NCBI RefSeq assembly: GCF_015223355.1
Contig: NZ_JADFFK010000016.1
Coordinates: 1-64,000, forward strand
Length of the DNA: 64,000 nucleotides
Direction of reading: 5' to 3'
From: Salipiger mangrovisoli
GTDB taxonomy: Bacteria > Pseudomonadota > Alphaproteobacteria > Rhodobacterales > Rhodobacteraceae
The notes under the pieces are model-generated. The model made no database searches and was not told the DNA's origin. It saw nothing but the letters and a program-made list of their open reading frames with translations. The position numbers were made by a program, and so were the translations under genes. Below, in pieces: positions 18,464 through 27,606 of this stretch (positions are counted from its first letter, which is position 1; every line of letters starts with the position of its first letter).

Positions 18464-19366
18464 ATGGATTTGTGGATTGTCGTCACCCTTTGCGCTGCCT
18501 TCTTCCAGACCTTGCGCTTCATGCTGCACAAGGTCCTGAGCACGGGCGGGCTGACGGCAACCTCCTCGACCTTCGCGCGCTTTGCCTATGCCGCCCCTGC
18601 CGCCGTGCTGGTGGTCGGCGGCTACCTGATCGCCACGGGGCAAGACTGGCCGCAGCTTGGCGTGGTCTTCTGGGCCTATGCGCTTTTCGGCGCGCTGGGG
18701 CAGATCCTTGCCACGGTCTTCGTCGTGGCATTGTTCCGGCAGCGCAATTTCGCGGTGGGCATCACCTTCAAGAAGACAGAGGTGATCCAGACCGCGCTGG
18801 TCGGCCTTGCCGTTCTGGGCGAGACCATCTCCGCGGCGGGCTGGGGGGCAATCCTGGTGGGCCTCGTCGGGGTGCTCCTGCTGTCGGACACTCCGGGACT
18901 GTCCGGCAACTGGCTGCGCCGCATGGGCAGCCGGGCCGTGGCGCTCGGCCTTGCCTCGGGGTTCTTCTTCGCCATCTCCGGTGTCGGCTACCGCGGCGCC
19001 TCGCTCGAGATCGCCTCGGATGCGCCGTTCCTGCGCGCCGGGGTGACGCTGGTCTGCGTGGTGCTGTCGCAGGCGCTCGGCATGGCGCTCTGGCTGCGGC
19101 TCTTCGAGCCGGGACAGATCAGCGCGGTCTGGCAGGCGCGGCGCACCGCGATCTGGCTCGGTCTCACCTCGATGGCCGGAAGCCTGTCATGGTTCACCGC
19201 CTTCACCCTGCAAACCGCCGCCTACGTGCAGGCGCTGGGGCAGGTCGAGCTGATCTTCTCGCTCATGGCCTCGGTGCTGGTCTTCAAGGAAAGCATCACC
19301 CGCCGCGAACTCACCGGCATCGGCTTTCTGTGCCTGTCGGTGCTGATCCTCGTCCTGGTGCTCTGA
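18464..19366 (+). CDS. EamA/DMT-superfamily transporter
   Basis: A 300-residue inner-membrane protein with about ten hydrophobic helices arranged as two EamA-like halves, for example A-L-V-G-L-A-V-L-G-E-T-I near 110-121 and the equivalent L-V-F-K-E-S-I near 280. This superfamily exports or imports amino acids, nucleosides or other metabolites; the substrate cannot be told. The chosen ATG is the first that begins at the first helix, but it lacks a strong binding site, and an upstream start at 18413 would add 17 residues. It lies 69 bases before exonuclease III. Confidence 0.8.
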   Translation: MDLWIVVTLCAAFFQTLRFMLHKVLSTGGLTATSSTFARFAYAAPAAVLVVGGYLIATGQDWPQLGVVFWAYALFGALGQILATVFVVALFRQRNFAVGITFKKTEVIQTALVGLAVLGETISAAGWGAILVGLVGVLLLSDTPGLSGNWLRRMGSRAVALGLASGFFFAISGVGYRGASLEIASDAPFLRAGVTLVCVVLSQALGMALWLRLFEPGQISAVWQARRTAIWLGLTSMAGSLSWFTAFTLQTAAYVQALGQVELIFSLMASVLVFKESITRRELTGIGFLCLSVLILVLVL

Positions 19367-19434
19367 GCGCGGGTTCCGGGTTGCGCGCGGGACGGCGGGC
19401 TGACATTTTCCGCGCCAGAAAAGGAGCCCGCCCC

Positions 19435-20223
19435 ATGTCCTTCACCCTTGCCACCTGGAACATCAACTCGGTCCGCCTGCGCGAGCCCATCGTCCTCAAG
19501 CTGCTCGCCGAGCAGGGGCCGGACGTGCTGTGCCTGCAGGAGACCAAGAGCCCGGTCGACAAGATCCCGCTCGAGCAGTTCGCGGCGCTCGGCTACCACC
19601 ACATCGTGGCGCGTGGGCAGAAGGGCTACAACGGTGTCGCCATCCTGTCGAAGCTGCCGCTGCTGGACGCCGGAGACCAGGATTTCGCCACGCTCGGCCA
19701 TGCCCGCCACGTCGCGGCCAAGCTCGAGAACGGCGTCACCATCCACAACTTCTACGTGCCGGCCGGCGGTGACGAGCCCGATCGCGAGATCAACGAGAAG
19801 TTCGGCCAGAAGCTCGACTACCTCACCGAGATGCGCGACTGGTTCCACGCCGAGAAGCCCGAGAAGGCGATCCTCGTCGGCGACCTCAACATCGCCCCGC
19901 GCGAGGATGACGTCTGGAGCCACAAGAAGCTGCTGAAGATCGTCTCGCACACGCCGATCGAGGTCGAGCATCTGGCGCAGGCGCAGGAGGCGGGTGGCTG
20001 GGTCGACATCACCCGGCAGGATATCCCCGAGGGGCTGCTCTACTCGTGGTGGTCCTATCGCGCCCGTGACTGGGACGCGGCGGACAAGGGGCGGCGGCTG
20101 GACCACGTCTGGGCAACGCCCGACATCTCGAACGCCGGGCACGGCTCGCGCATCCTGCGCGACGCGCGCGGCTGGGAGAAGCCCTCGGACCACGTGCCGG
20201 TCTTCGCCAGCTTCGACCTCTGA
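19435..20223 (+). CDS. xth: Exodeoxyribonuclease III
   Basis: A 262-residue endonuclease/exonuclease/phosphatase-fold enzyme for base-excision repair, acting as AP endonuclease and 3' exonuclease. Metal and catalytic motifs are visible: N-I-N-S-V-R (9-14), L-Q-E-T-K (35-39), G-D-L-N-I-A-P near 147, and the final S-D-H-V-P-V. AAAAGGAG lies before the ATG. Length fits the XthA group. Confidence 0.9.
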   Translation: MSFTLATWNINSVRLREPIVLKLLAEQGPDVLCLQETKSPVDKIPLEQFAALGYHHIVARGQKGYNGVAILSKLPLLDAGDQDFATLGHARHVAAKLENGVTIHNFYVPAGGDEPDREINEKFGQKLDYLTEMRDWFHAEKPEKAILVGDLNIAPREDDVWSHKKLLKIVSHTPIEVEHLAQAQEAGGWVDITRQDIPEGLLYSWWSYRARDWDAADKGRRLDHVWATPDISNAGHGSRILRDARGWEKPSDHVPVFASFDL

Positions 20224-20340
20224 GCCATCGCAGCGCCCGGAGGTGACACAAGTCCGGGCGCTTGCGGAACAATCCGCGATGCGCTCTGGTTGAGGCGGGA
20301 CCCGGACATGGTTTCCGGCCGCAACCTTGGAGCGCCGTGC

Positions 20341-21759
20341 ATGGGCTCGAACACCACCATCTTCGCCGTCCTGCTGGCGGTTGTCCTGTCCCTCACGGTG
20401 GCTTTCGCCGTCTGGCGCGCCATCTCGACCGCCCGAACGCCACAGGGCGCGGCGGCCTGGACGGTGTTCCTTTTGGCGGCCCCCTGGTTTGCGCTGCCAG
20501 CCTATCTCATTTTGGGCCAGCACAAGCTGAAGGGCTACCGGGTCACCCGGCGCAGCAGCCGCCTGGTGCGCCGCGAGATGGATGCCTTCTGCGCCGACTA
20601 CCCGCCCGCCGATCCCGGTTCCCGGCGCTACCGCGCCTTCGAGCGCCTGGCGGCGATGCCTGCGGTCGGAGGCAATTCAGCCGAGCTGCTGGTGGATGGC
20701 CGCGCGACCTTTGATGCGGTCTTCGCAGCGATGGACCGGGCAGAACACTACCTTCTGGTGCAATTCTATACCATCGCCGAGGACGGCGTCGGCAACGACA
20801 TGGCCGCGCGGATGATCGCGGCGGCGGAGCGCGGCGTGCTGGTCCGGTTGATCTTTGACGGTGTGGGCAGCTACGGGCTGCCGGCGCATTACCTGAAGGC
20901 GCTGCGCGACGCCGGCGTCGAGGTCGTGGACCCCGCCAATGCGCCCGGCCCGACCTCGCGTTTCCAGATCAATTTCCGCAACCACCGCAAGACGGTGATC
21001 ATCGATGGCGAGGAAGGCTTCATCGGCGGGCACAACGTCAAGGACGACTACCTTGGCAAGAATCCGACCTTCGGTCCCTGGCGCGACACCCACCTGCACC
21101 TGCGTGGCCCGATGGTGGCGCAGCTCCAGCTGGTCTTCGCCGAGGACTGGCACTGGGCAACGGGCGAGAGCATCGGCAGCGGGCTGAACTGGCGGCCCGA
21201 GAGCGCCGAGGCGAACCTCTCGGGCCTGGTATTGCCCTCGGGGCCCGCTGACGACATGGACACGGGCGCGCTGTTCTTCATCTCGGCGCTGGCAGAAGCG
21301 CGCGCGCGGGTGTGGATCGCTACACCCTATTTCGTGCCGGACCAGGACGTGCTTTCGGCGCTTGTCAGCGCGGCGCTGCGCGGCTGCGACGTGAAGGTCC
21401 TGGTGCCCGACACGATCGACCACTACCTGCCCTGGCTCGCGGCCCATGCCTTTTTCGACGAAGTGCGCGCGGCGGGGGTCGAAGTGCTGCGCTACGAAGG
21501 CGGCTTCGTGCACCAGAAGGTGATGCTGGTGGATGACGACCTGGCCGCCGTGGGCTCGGCCAATCTCGACAACCGCTCTTTCCGGCTCAATTTCGAGACA
21601 ATGGCAGTGATTTTCGACCGCGGCTTCGCGTCGCGGGTGGCGAAGATGCTGGAGGCCGATTTCACCAGGGCTTACAAGATGGACAAGCCGCTGAGTGCGC
21701 ATCCATTGTGGGTCCGCGCCGCCGCGCCCCTTGCGCGGCTGCTGGCCCCGATCCTGTGA
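20341..21759 (+). CDS. cls: Cardiolipin synthase (phospholipase D superfamily)
   Basis: A 472-residue membrane enzyme that joins phosphatidylglycerol molecules or a related headgroup. Two N-terminal helices (about 6-27 and 40-60) match the PLDc_N motif, followed by two HKD catalytic motifs: N-H-R-K-T-V-I-I-D with His215 and V-H-Q-K-V-M-L-V-D with His391, each followed by a G-S/G-H-N block. It is the head of a pair with the EEP-family gene 11 bases downstream. Full length. Confidence 0.88.
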   Translation: MGSNTTIFAVLLAVVLSLTVAFAVWRAISTARTPQGAAAWTVFLLAAPWFALPAYLILGQHKLKGYRVTRRSSRLVRREMDAFCADYPPADPGSRRYRAFERLAAMPAVGGNSAELLVDGRATFDAVFAAMDRAEHYLLVQFYTIAEDGVGNDMAARMIAAAERGVLVRLIFDGVGSYGLPAHYLKALRDAGVEVVDPANAPGPTSRFQINFRNHRKTVIIDGEEGFIGGHNVKDDYLGKNPTFGPWRDTHLHLRGPMVAQLQLVFAEDWHWATGESIGSGLNWRPESAEANLSGLVLPSGPADDMDTGALFFISALAEARARVWIATPYFVPDQDVLSALVSAALRGCDVKVLVPDTIDHYLPWLAAHAFFDEVRAAGVEVLRYEGGFVHQKVMLVDDDLAAVGSANLDNRSFRLNFETMAVIFDRGFASRVAKMLEADFTRAYKMDKPLSAHPLWVRAAAPLARLLAPIL

Positions 21760-21770
21760 AGGTGCCTGCC

Positions 21771-22502
21771 ATGTCCTCTGTATCGACTGCGCCCGAACCG
21801 GCCACCACCGCATCGCCGAAGGCGGCGCTGAAGGTCGCCAGCTACAACATCCGCAAGGCCATGGGCATCGACCGCCGCCGTGACCCGGCGCGCATCCTGC
21901 ACGTGCTGAACCAGATCGGCGCCGACGTCGTGGTCTTGCAGGAAGCCGACCTCAGGCTCGGCCCGCGCCCCGCCGCCATTCCGCGCTTCCTGATCGCGCA
22001 GGAGACCGACTACGAGGTGGTCAATCTTGCCCGCAACGATGTCAGCCTCGGATGGCACGGCAATGCTATCTTCGTTCGAAAGGGATTTGCGGTGACCGAA
22101 ATCCGCCGTTTCGAACTGCCGGGGCTGGAGCCGCGCGGGGCGGTCATGGCGCGGGTCGAGGGGGTCAACGTGGTCGGCGCGCATCTCGGGCTGCTCCGCC
22201 GCTACCGTCTCAAGCAGATGACCGAAATCCGCGAACAACTGGGTGAACTGCGCGCCGAGGCGGCGATCTTCGGCGATTTCAACGAATGGTCCGATGTGCG
22301 CGGCTACGAACCTTGGGAACGGGACTTCACGCTCACCCTGCCGGGGCGCAGCTACCATGCCTCGCGCCCCTTCGTGGCGCTTGACGGGATCGCCTATGGC
22401 AGCGCGCTGGCGCTCGATGATGCCGGGGTAGAGGAGGGAGGTGCGGCGCGGCGCGCCTCGGATCACCTGCCGATCTGGGCGCAGCTCTCGCGACGGGGAT
22501 GA
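21771..22502 (+). CDS. Endonuclease/exonuclease/phosphatase-family hydrolase
   Basis: A 243-residue metal-dependent phosphodiesterase-fold protein. It carries A-S-Y-N-I-R-K near residue 24, L-Q-E-A-D near 57, F-G-D-F-N-E-W near 169, and S-D-H-L-P near the end (about 233-237). Because it follows a cardiolipin synthase with an 11-base gap, a role in membrane lipid phosphodiester turnover is more likely than DNA repair, though not proven. A 20-residue A/P-rich N-terminus precedes the domain and does not look like a signal peptide. Confidence 0.8.
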   Translation: MSSVSTAPEPATTASPKAALKVASYNIRKAMGIDRRRDPARILHVLNQIGADVVVLQEADLRLGPRPAAIPRFLIAQETDYEVVNLARNDVSLGWHGNAIFVRKGFAVTEIRRFELPGLEPRGAVMARVEGVNVVGAHLGLLRRYRLKQMTEIREQLGELRAEAAIFGDFNEWSDVRGYEPWERDFTLTLPGRSYHASRPFVALDGIAYGSALALDDAGVEEGGAARRASDHLPIWAQLSRRG

Positions 22503-22585
22503 GACCCGCCGCCGCGGTGGCCTTGCATCGCGGCAGGCCATACGCCATGTAACACGCCAAGCTAACCGCCGCAGCGGAGGACAAC

Positions 22586-23497
22586 ATGCTGGAACTGGGC
22601 AAGACAGAGGCCCCCAAGGGCGATCTCATCAAGGACGTCAGCGAAGCCGACTTCATGGCCGAGGTGGTGGATGCCTCGCAGGACGTGCCGGTCATCGTCG
22701 ATTTCTGGGCGCCCTGGTGCGGCCCGTGCAAGCAGCTCGGACCGGCCCTTGAGGCGGCGGTGACCGAGGCGCGCGGCGCGGTCAAGATGGCCAAGGTCAA
22801 CGTCGACGAGGCGCAGATGATCGCCGGTCAGCTGCGCATCCAGTCGATCCCGACGGTCTATGCCTTCTACAAGGGCCAGCCGATCGACGGTTTCCAGGGG
22901 GCGCTGCCTGCCTCCGAGCTGAAGGCGTTCATCGACCGCGTTGTCCAGGCTTCGGGCGGCGACGCCTCGGGCGGGCTCGACGAGGCGGTGGCCACCGCAG
23001 AAGAGATGCTCGAGCAGGGCGCCGCCGCCGATGCGGCGCAGGTCTTCGCGGCGGTGCTCGAAGAAGATCCCAAGAACGCCAAGTGCTTTGCCGGGCTGGT
23101 GTCCTGCTACCTGGCCCTCGGCGAGATCGAGCAGGCCGAGGCGGTGCTGAACGGCGCCCCGGCCGAGATCTCGAAGGCGCCCGAACTGGAAGCGGCCCAT
23201 GCCAAGATCGAACTCGCGAAGCAGGCCAGCAGCGCCGGCCCGCTGGCCGAGCTGAGTGCCAAGGTCGAGGCGGAGCCGACCAACCTGCAGGCGCGGTTCG
23301 ACCTGGCGCAGGCGCTGCATGCCAATGGCCAGACCGAGGCCGCCGTGGACCAACTGCTCGACATCTTCCGCCGCGATCGCGAGTGGAACGACAGCGCGGC
23401 CAAGACCCAGCTCTTCACCATCTTCGACGCGCTCAAGCCGAACGATCCGGTGGTGCTGAATGGGCGGCGCAGACTCAGCTCGATGATATTTGCCTGA
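22586..23497 (+). CDS. Thioredoxin with C-terminal TPR region (CnoX/YbbN type)
   Basis: A 303-residue cytosolic protein: thioredoxin domain about 18-125 with the redox-active W-C-G-P-C (Cys45, Cys48), then a helical TPR-like half (about 130-300) with repeated A/L/E-rich pairs. The layout is that of the CnoX (YbbN) chaperedoxin, which protects proteins from oxidation and passes them to chaperones. Unlike E. coli YbbN, both active-site cysteines are present, so real thiol exchange is expected. The Lon-domain gene starts 27 bases later. Confidence 0.88.
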   Translation: MLELGKTEAPKGDLIKDVSEADFMAEVVDASQDVPVIVDFWAPWCGPCKQLGPALEAAVTEARGAVKMAKVNVDEAQMIAGQLRIQSIPTVYAFYKGQPIDGFQGALPASELKAFIDRVVQASGGDASGGLDEAVATAEEMLEQGAAADAAQVFAAVLEEDPKNAKCFAGLVSCYLALGEIEQAEAVLNGAPAEISKAPELEAAHAKIELAKQASSAGPLAELSAKVEAEPTNLQARFDLAQALHANGQTEAAVDQLLDIFRRDREWNDSAAKTQLFTIFDALKPNDPVVLNGRRRLSSMIFA

Positions 23498-23524
23498 ACG
23501 CCGATGCGCCCTAGCTGGCAGGTC

Positions 23525-24169
23525 ATGGTGAGACGAACCGATCTTCCGGGCACGATCCCGGTGTTTCCGCTTCCCGGAGCGCTGCTGCTGCCGCGCTCGC
23601 GGCTGCCGCTGCACATCTTCGAGCCGCGCTATCTGGCGATGCTCGACGATGCGTTGAAAAGCGATGCGCGGCTGATCGGCATGGTGCAACCCGCGGGCAA
23701 CGGCTCGGATACCCGGCCGTCGCTTCAGCGTATCGGCTGCGCCGGGCGGATCACCCAGTTCTCGGAGACCGAGGACGGGCGCTACATGATCACCCTCTCG
23801 GGCCTGTCGCGCTATCGCGTGATGGACGAGGTGGACGGCTTCACCCCCTACCGGCGCTGCAAGGTGAGCTGGAGCGGCTTCGAGCACGATCTTGATCCCC
23901 ATGCCGACAGCGACGAGAGCTTCGACCGGGGCGCCTTCCTGCGTCTTCTGGACCGCTATTTCGACGCGCGCGGCCTGTCCGCCGACTGGGACACGCTGAA
24001 GGACGCCGAGGACGAGCTGCTGATCAACTCGCTTTCGATGCTGCTGGATTTCGCGCCCGAGGAAAAACAGGCGCTGCTGGAAGCGCCGCGCCTGGGCTCG
24101 CGCCGCGAGACGCTGGTGACATTGATCGAGTTCGCCCTGCGCGGCGGAGAAGAGGACCTGATCCAATGA
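23525..24169 (+). CDS. Lon substrate-binding-domain (LON) protein
   Basis: A 214-residue protein made almost entirely of the N-terminal substrate-recognition domain of Lon, without ATPase or protease parts. Typical features are I-P-V-F-P-L-P-G near the start, L-H-I-F-E-P-R-Y, and R-I-G-C-A-G-R-I. In alphaproteobacteria such proteins follow a thioredoxin/TPR gene, as here. I place the start at the ATG of M-V-R-R-T-D because homologs begin there; an ATG at 23504 would add seven residues. Its stop overlaps the next start (ATGA). Role unknown. Confidence 0.8.
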   Translation: MVRRTDLPGTIPVFPLPGALLLPRSRLPLHIFEPRYLAMLDDALKSDARLIGMVQPAGNGSDTRPSLQRIGCAGRITQFSETEDGRYMITLSGLSRYRVMDEVDGFTPYRRCKVSWSGFEHDLDPHADSDESFDRGAFLRLLDRYFDARGLSADWDTLKDAEDELLINSLSMLLDFAPEEKQALLEAPRLGSRRETLVTLIEFALRGGEEDLIQ

Positions 24170-24354
24170 CCGAAGAAACAATTTCCTTCGACCGCCACAT
24201 GCTCGAGGCATTGGTGTGCCCGGTGACCCATGCGGTGCTGGAATACGATGCCGAGCGGCAGGAGCTGGTCAGCAAGAGCGCGGGCCTGGCCTTTCCGATC
24301 CGCGACGGTATCCCGGTGATGCTGATCGACGAGGCGCGGCGCCTCGACGCCTGA
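24166..24354 (+). CDS. Trm112/UPF0434-family small protein
   Basis: A 62-residue protein of the Trm112-like family: L-V-C-P-V-T at 16-21, then [13 protein letters not shown], which is the family signature. Eukaryotic Trm112 is an activator of methyltransferases; the bacterial role is unclear. Only one of the usual zinc-ligand cysteines is seen, as is common in bacterial members. It overlaps the Lon-domain gene by four bases. Confidence 0.85.
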   Translation: MTEETISFDRHMLEALVCPVTHAVLEYDAERQELVSKSAGLAFPIRDGIPVMLIDEARRLDA

Positions 24355-24363
24355 GCGGAGCGG

Positions 24364-24411
24364 GGCGAGGGGCCAGCCCCTCGCGCTCCCCGGCGTATTT
24401 TGAAAGAGAAG
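24364..24411 (+). repeat. Dispersed intergenic repeat, divergent copy F
   Basis: A hairpin (CGAGGGGCCAGCCCCTCG), then CGCTCCCC, TATTTTG and AGAGAAGA. It sits ten bases after the Trm112-like gene, between convergent genes. It has the same plan as copies B, D and E but lacks the CTAGAAG core, so membership is by layout. Confidence 0.5.
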
Positions 24412-24455
24412 ACAGGCGCGGTCCGGATGGGCCGCGCCTTTGTCCTGGCCGGGGC

Positions 24456-25427
24456 TCAGATTTCGAGCGCCAGGGCGCGGGCGAGGATCGCCGGGTCGAC
24501 GTTGCCGCCCGAGACGGTGCAGATCACCGCGTCGCCCGCGATCTCGTCCTTGCGGAACAGCGCCGCGGCCAGTGCCACCGCGCCGCCGGGTTCGGCGACG
24601 ATCTTCAGGTGGCGCGCGGCGAGCTGGATGGCCTTCAGCGCCTCTTCCTCCGAGACGGCGAGGCCCGGACCGCAGAGCCGGGACATGATCGGGAAGGTGA
24701 TATTGCCCGGCTGCGGCGTGACGATGGCGTCGCAGATATTGCCGCCGAGCGCGGCGTTGCGCTGGATGCTGCCCGTGGCAAGCGAGCGTTTCACGTCGTC
24801 GAAGCCCTCGGGCTCGGCCGGGCGGACGCGCAGACCCGGCGCCTTGGCCTCCAGTGCCAGCGCGATGCCCGAGGTCAGCCCGCCGCCACCGCAGCAGACG
24901 ATCACGTCCGCCTCGGTCACGCCGGCCTCGGCGGCCTGCGCGGCGATCTCCAGACCACAGGTGCCCTGGCCGGCGATCACCTCGGGCTCGTCGAAGGGTT
25001 TGACCAGCGTCAGGCCGCGTTCGGCAGCAAGCTTGGCGCCGAGCGCGTCGCGGTCTTCCGTCTCGCGGTCGTAGAGCACGACCTCGCCGCCAAGACCCTT
25101 CGTGCCGGCGATCTTCGCGGCGGGCGCGTCGGCGGGCATGATGATCACCGCGGGCACGCCGAAGCCCCGCGCCGCGGCGGCGATGCCCTGCGCGTGGTTG
25201 CCCGATGAGAAGGCGATGATCCCCTTGGCGCGGACCGCGGGGGCGAGCGCCGACAGCGCCGACCAGGCGCCACGGAACTTGAAGCTGCCGGTGTGTTGCA
25301 GGCATTCGGCCTTCACCAGAAGGCGGCGTCCGGCGATCTCGTCGAGGAAAGGCGAGGAAAGCAGCGGCGTGCGGCGGGCGTGGCCTTGCAGCCGCTCGGC
25401 GGCGGCCTCGATACGGGTGATGTCCAT
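24456..25427 (-). CDS. PLP-dependent threonine/serine ammonia-lyase (or racemase)
   Basis: A 323-residue fold-type II PLP enzyme. The cofactor lysine is Lys50 in S-F-K-F-R-G-A, and the phosphate loop is the G-G-G-G-L near residue 178. It lacks the C-terminal ACT-like regulatory domain of biosynthetic IlvA, so it belongs to the catabolic threonine dehydratase, serine racemase or hydroxyaspartate ammonia-lyase group; sequence alone does not separate these. The protein starts at M-D-I-T-R-I; upstream in-frame sequence is not protein-like. It faces the Trm112-like gene. Confidence 0.85.
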   Translation of the reverse strand: MDITRIEAAAERLQGHARRTPLLSSPFLDEIAGRRLLVKAECLQHTGSFKFRGAWSALSALAPAVRAKGIIAFSSGNHAQGIAAAARGFGVPAVIIMPADAPAAKIAGTKGLGGEVVLYDRETEDRDALGAKLAAERGLTLVKPFDEPEVIAGQGTCGLEIAAQAAEAGVTEADVIVCCGGGGLTSGIALALEAKAPGLRVRPAEPEGFDDVKRSLATGSIQRNAALGGNICDAIVTPQPGNITFPIMSRLCGPGLAVSEEEALKAIQLAARHLKIVAEPGGAVALAAALFRKDEIAGDAVICTVSGGNVDPAILARALALEI

Positions 25428-25528
25428 GGAATGTCCTCGGCTTTGCGATCTTGGCCAGACCCTGTTCCCGCGCGGAGGCAGTGTCAACGGGCTTGCCAAG
25501 CCGCTCCGGCGGCGGCGAGATGGGTGCC

Positions 25529-26044
25529 ATGATCGAACGGCGGCACGCGCAGGAGGGGATGCGCTCGCGGGCACTCTATTCGCCCTGCGGGACCTACCGC
25601 TACGGGCTCGAACGGGTCTGGCAGGACGCGCCGGGGCCGCTGCTGCTCTGGATCATGCTCAACCCGGCGCGCGCCGACGAGCGCCGCAATGATCCGACGA
25701 TCGCGCGGTGCCAGCGCCGGGCGCAGGCGCTGGGGTTCGGCGGTATGCGCATCGCAAATCTCTTTGCCTTCCGCGCGCCCACACCCGCGGACCTGCGCCG
25801 CGCCGAGGCACCGGTGGGGCCGGAGAACGATCCGCTGCTGCTGCGCTGGCACGGCGAGGCCGCAATGACGCTGGTGGGCTGGGGTCTGCATGGCGCGCAT
25901 CTGGGTCGCGGCGCGGAGGTCACGGCGCGGCTGACCGGACCGCTGCATGTGCTCGGCCTGACCAAGGGCGGTCACCCGCGCCACCCGCTCTATGTGCCCT
26001 ACCGCGCGCAGCCGCGCCTTTGGCGCCGCGAGGGTGCGGCCTAG
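25529..26044 (+). CDS. DUF1643-family protein
   Basis: A 171-residue protein of the DUF1643 type: Y-R-Y near 24, then the signature M-L-N-P-A-R-A-D-E-x-x-N-D-P-T near 43-57, R-C-x-R-x-A, N-L-F-A-F-R and a W-G near 112. The family has no known biochemical function and occurs widely, sometimes in phage. The start is the ATG at 25529; a 26-residue extension is possible. It is divergent from the ammonia-lyase, with about 100 bases between. Confidence 0.75.
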   Translation: MIERRHAQEGMRSRALYSPCGTYRYGLERVWQDAPGPLLLWIMLNPARADERRNDPTIARCQRRAQALGFGGMRIANLFAFRAPTPADLRRAEAPVGPENDPLLLRWHGEAAMTLVGWGLHGAHLGRGAEVTARLTGPLHVLGLTKGGHPRHPLYVPYRAQPRLWRREGAA

Positions 26045-26133
26045 CGGCTGGTTAACCTTGCACGGGGATTGGCCTTGGTTACCGGGGCGCGTGCGCGGCA
26101 GGATTGCGCCTTCGCTGACCCTGGAGAGCTGCG

Positions 26134-27132
26134 ATGCTGATGCTGGCCGGAATGATGGGCATGGCGCTGCTGGGCGCGCTGACGGTCTTTGCCATGCCCG
26201 AAGCGGAGGATGACGCCGATGCGGGGACGGATGTGGCGGAGGACGCGCCGCTCGAGGGTCCTGCGACGAGTTTCGATCCGGAACCGGAGGGGGTGGCGGC
26301 AGAGGCTCCGGTGGCGGAGACGGCGGGCCGCATCGAGGCCGGCACGGCGCTCGGCGACACGCTCCTGGGGACGCCGTTCACCGACATGCTGGACGGCGGG
26401 GCGGGCGAGGACGTCCTAGACGGGCGGGCGGGGGACGACGAGCTGCTCGGCGGGGGTGGTGACGACAGCGTGCTGGGCGGCGCGGGCAACGACACGCTGC
26501 ACGGTGGCGAGGGCCGGGACACGCTCTACGGCGGAAACGGCGACGACCAGCTCTTCGCCCATGACGGCGGTGGCGTCCTGGACGGCGGATCGGGCGACGA
26601 CGAGGCGCAGGGTGGGCTCGGGGACGATCTGTTGCTCGGCGGCACGGGGCAGGATGCGCTGTTCGGGCGCGAGGGCGCCGACACGCTGATCGGGGGGCTC
26701 GGGTCCGACACGCTGTTCGGCGGGGCGGGGGATGACGTGCTGTCAGGGGTCGAGATGGACCGGACCGGCGCGGATGCGGACGACGAAGATTTCCTCAATG
26801 GCGGGGCGGGGGACGACATGCTCTGGGTTGGGCGCGGCGATCTTGCCAGCGGCGGCGACGGGCAGGACAGCTTCTTTCTTGGCGACTGGAACCCGGGGGG
26901 CGAGGTGGCGGATGTGGCCGATTTCGATCCGGCGCAGGACCAGCTGGTGGTGGTCTGGTCGGGCGGCGTGCCGCCGGTGCTGGACCTGAGGGCCAGCGCG
27001 GAGGATCCGGGGCTGACCGAGATCTGCGCCGATGGCGAGGTGCTTGCGGTGATGCCCACCGCGGATGCGCCGGGTCTCGACGCGATCGCGCTGATCGATG
27101 CGCAGCTGGCCGGGCTGCCGGGCGCGGCCTGA
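26134..27132 (+). CDS. RTX-type calcium-binding repeat protein
   Basis: A 332-residue acidic protein. Residues 1-20 form one hydrophobic segment, 22-60 a D/E/P-rich linker, and about 72-245 carry a dozen or more G-G-x-G-x-D-x-L nonapeptides that fold into a calcium-bound beta roll. A final 80 residues form a non-repeat C-terminal domain. RTX proteins usually leave through a type I system using a C-terminal signal, but no such system is nearby and the N-terminus looks like an anchor or uncleaved signal. Function unknown; GC content is high even for this genome because of the glycine and aspartate codons. Confidence 0.75.
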   Translation: MLMLAGMMGMALLGALTVFAMPEAEDDADAGTDVAEDAPLEGPATSFDPEPEGVAAEAPVAETAGRIEAGTALGDTLLGTPFTDMLDGGAGEDVLDGRAGDDELLGGGGDDSVLGGAGNDTLHGGEGRDTLYGGNGDDQLFAHDGGGVLDGGSGDDEAQGGLGDDLLLGGTGQDALFGREGADTLIGGLGSDTLFGGAGDDVLSGVEMDRTGADADDEDFLNGGAGDDMLWVGRGDLASGGDGQDSFFLGDWNPGGEVADVADFDPAQDQLVVVWSGGVPPVLDLRASAEDPGLTEICADGEVLAVMPTADAPGLDAIALIDAQLAGLPGAA

Positions 27133-27284
27133 GACAGCGGCGGGACCGCCCGCGTTTCGGGCTTCCCTTTCGGGCTGAATCGCCCTATACGCGCGCATCC
27201 GGCCATGCGGGCCGGTGCTCTCCAAGGGCCCTGCTGGACGACATCCCGGCTTGAGCCATCCCTCTAACCTTTAAGGAGACCCCG

Positions 27285-27554
27285 ATGTCGATCACCGTTG
27301 AAGAAAAGAACCGCCTGATGAAGGAATTCGCAACCAAGGAAGGCGACACCGGTTCGCCCGAAGTTCAGGTTGCCATCCTCACCAGCCGCATCTCGACCCT
27401 GACCGAGCACTTCAAGACCCACAAGAAGGACAACCACTCGCGTCGTGGCCTTCTGAAGCTCGTGGCTCAGCGCCGCAAGCTGCTGGACTACCTGAAGGGC
27501 AAGGAAGAGGCACGTTACACCGACCTCATCCAGCGCCTCGGCATCCGCCGCTGA
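27285..27554 (+). CDS. rpsO: 30S ribosomal protein S15
   Basis: An 89-residue primary 16S rRNA-binding protein, complete and typical ([10 protein letters not shown] near 20, H[10 protein letters not shown] near 42). TTTAAGGAG lies before the ATG. Followed by a terminator and then pnp, the standard bacterial order. Confidence 0.97.
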   Translation: MSITVEEKNRLMKEFATKEGDTGSPEVQVAILTSRISTLTEHFKTHKKDNHSRRGLLKLVAQRRKLLDYLKGKEEARYTDLIQRLGIRR

Positions 27555-27579
27555 TCCGCTCAGGATACGGAATTCTCGA

Positions 27580-27606
27580 CGCCCGCTCCCCTGGAGCGGG
27601 CGTTTT
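27580..27606 (+). terminator. Intrinsic terminator after rpsO
   Basis: GCCCGCTCC (27581-27589) pairs perfectly with GGAGCGGGC (27593-27601) around a three-base loop, then GTTTT. It should limit read-through from rpsO into pnp. Confidence 0.85.

Noticed and set aside
26380-26880. Regularly spaced GC-rich repeats that could suggest a CRISPR or satellite array
   Set aside because: The period is 27 bases and encodes G-G-x-G-x-D nonapeptides within one reading frame, so it is an RTX protein repeat.
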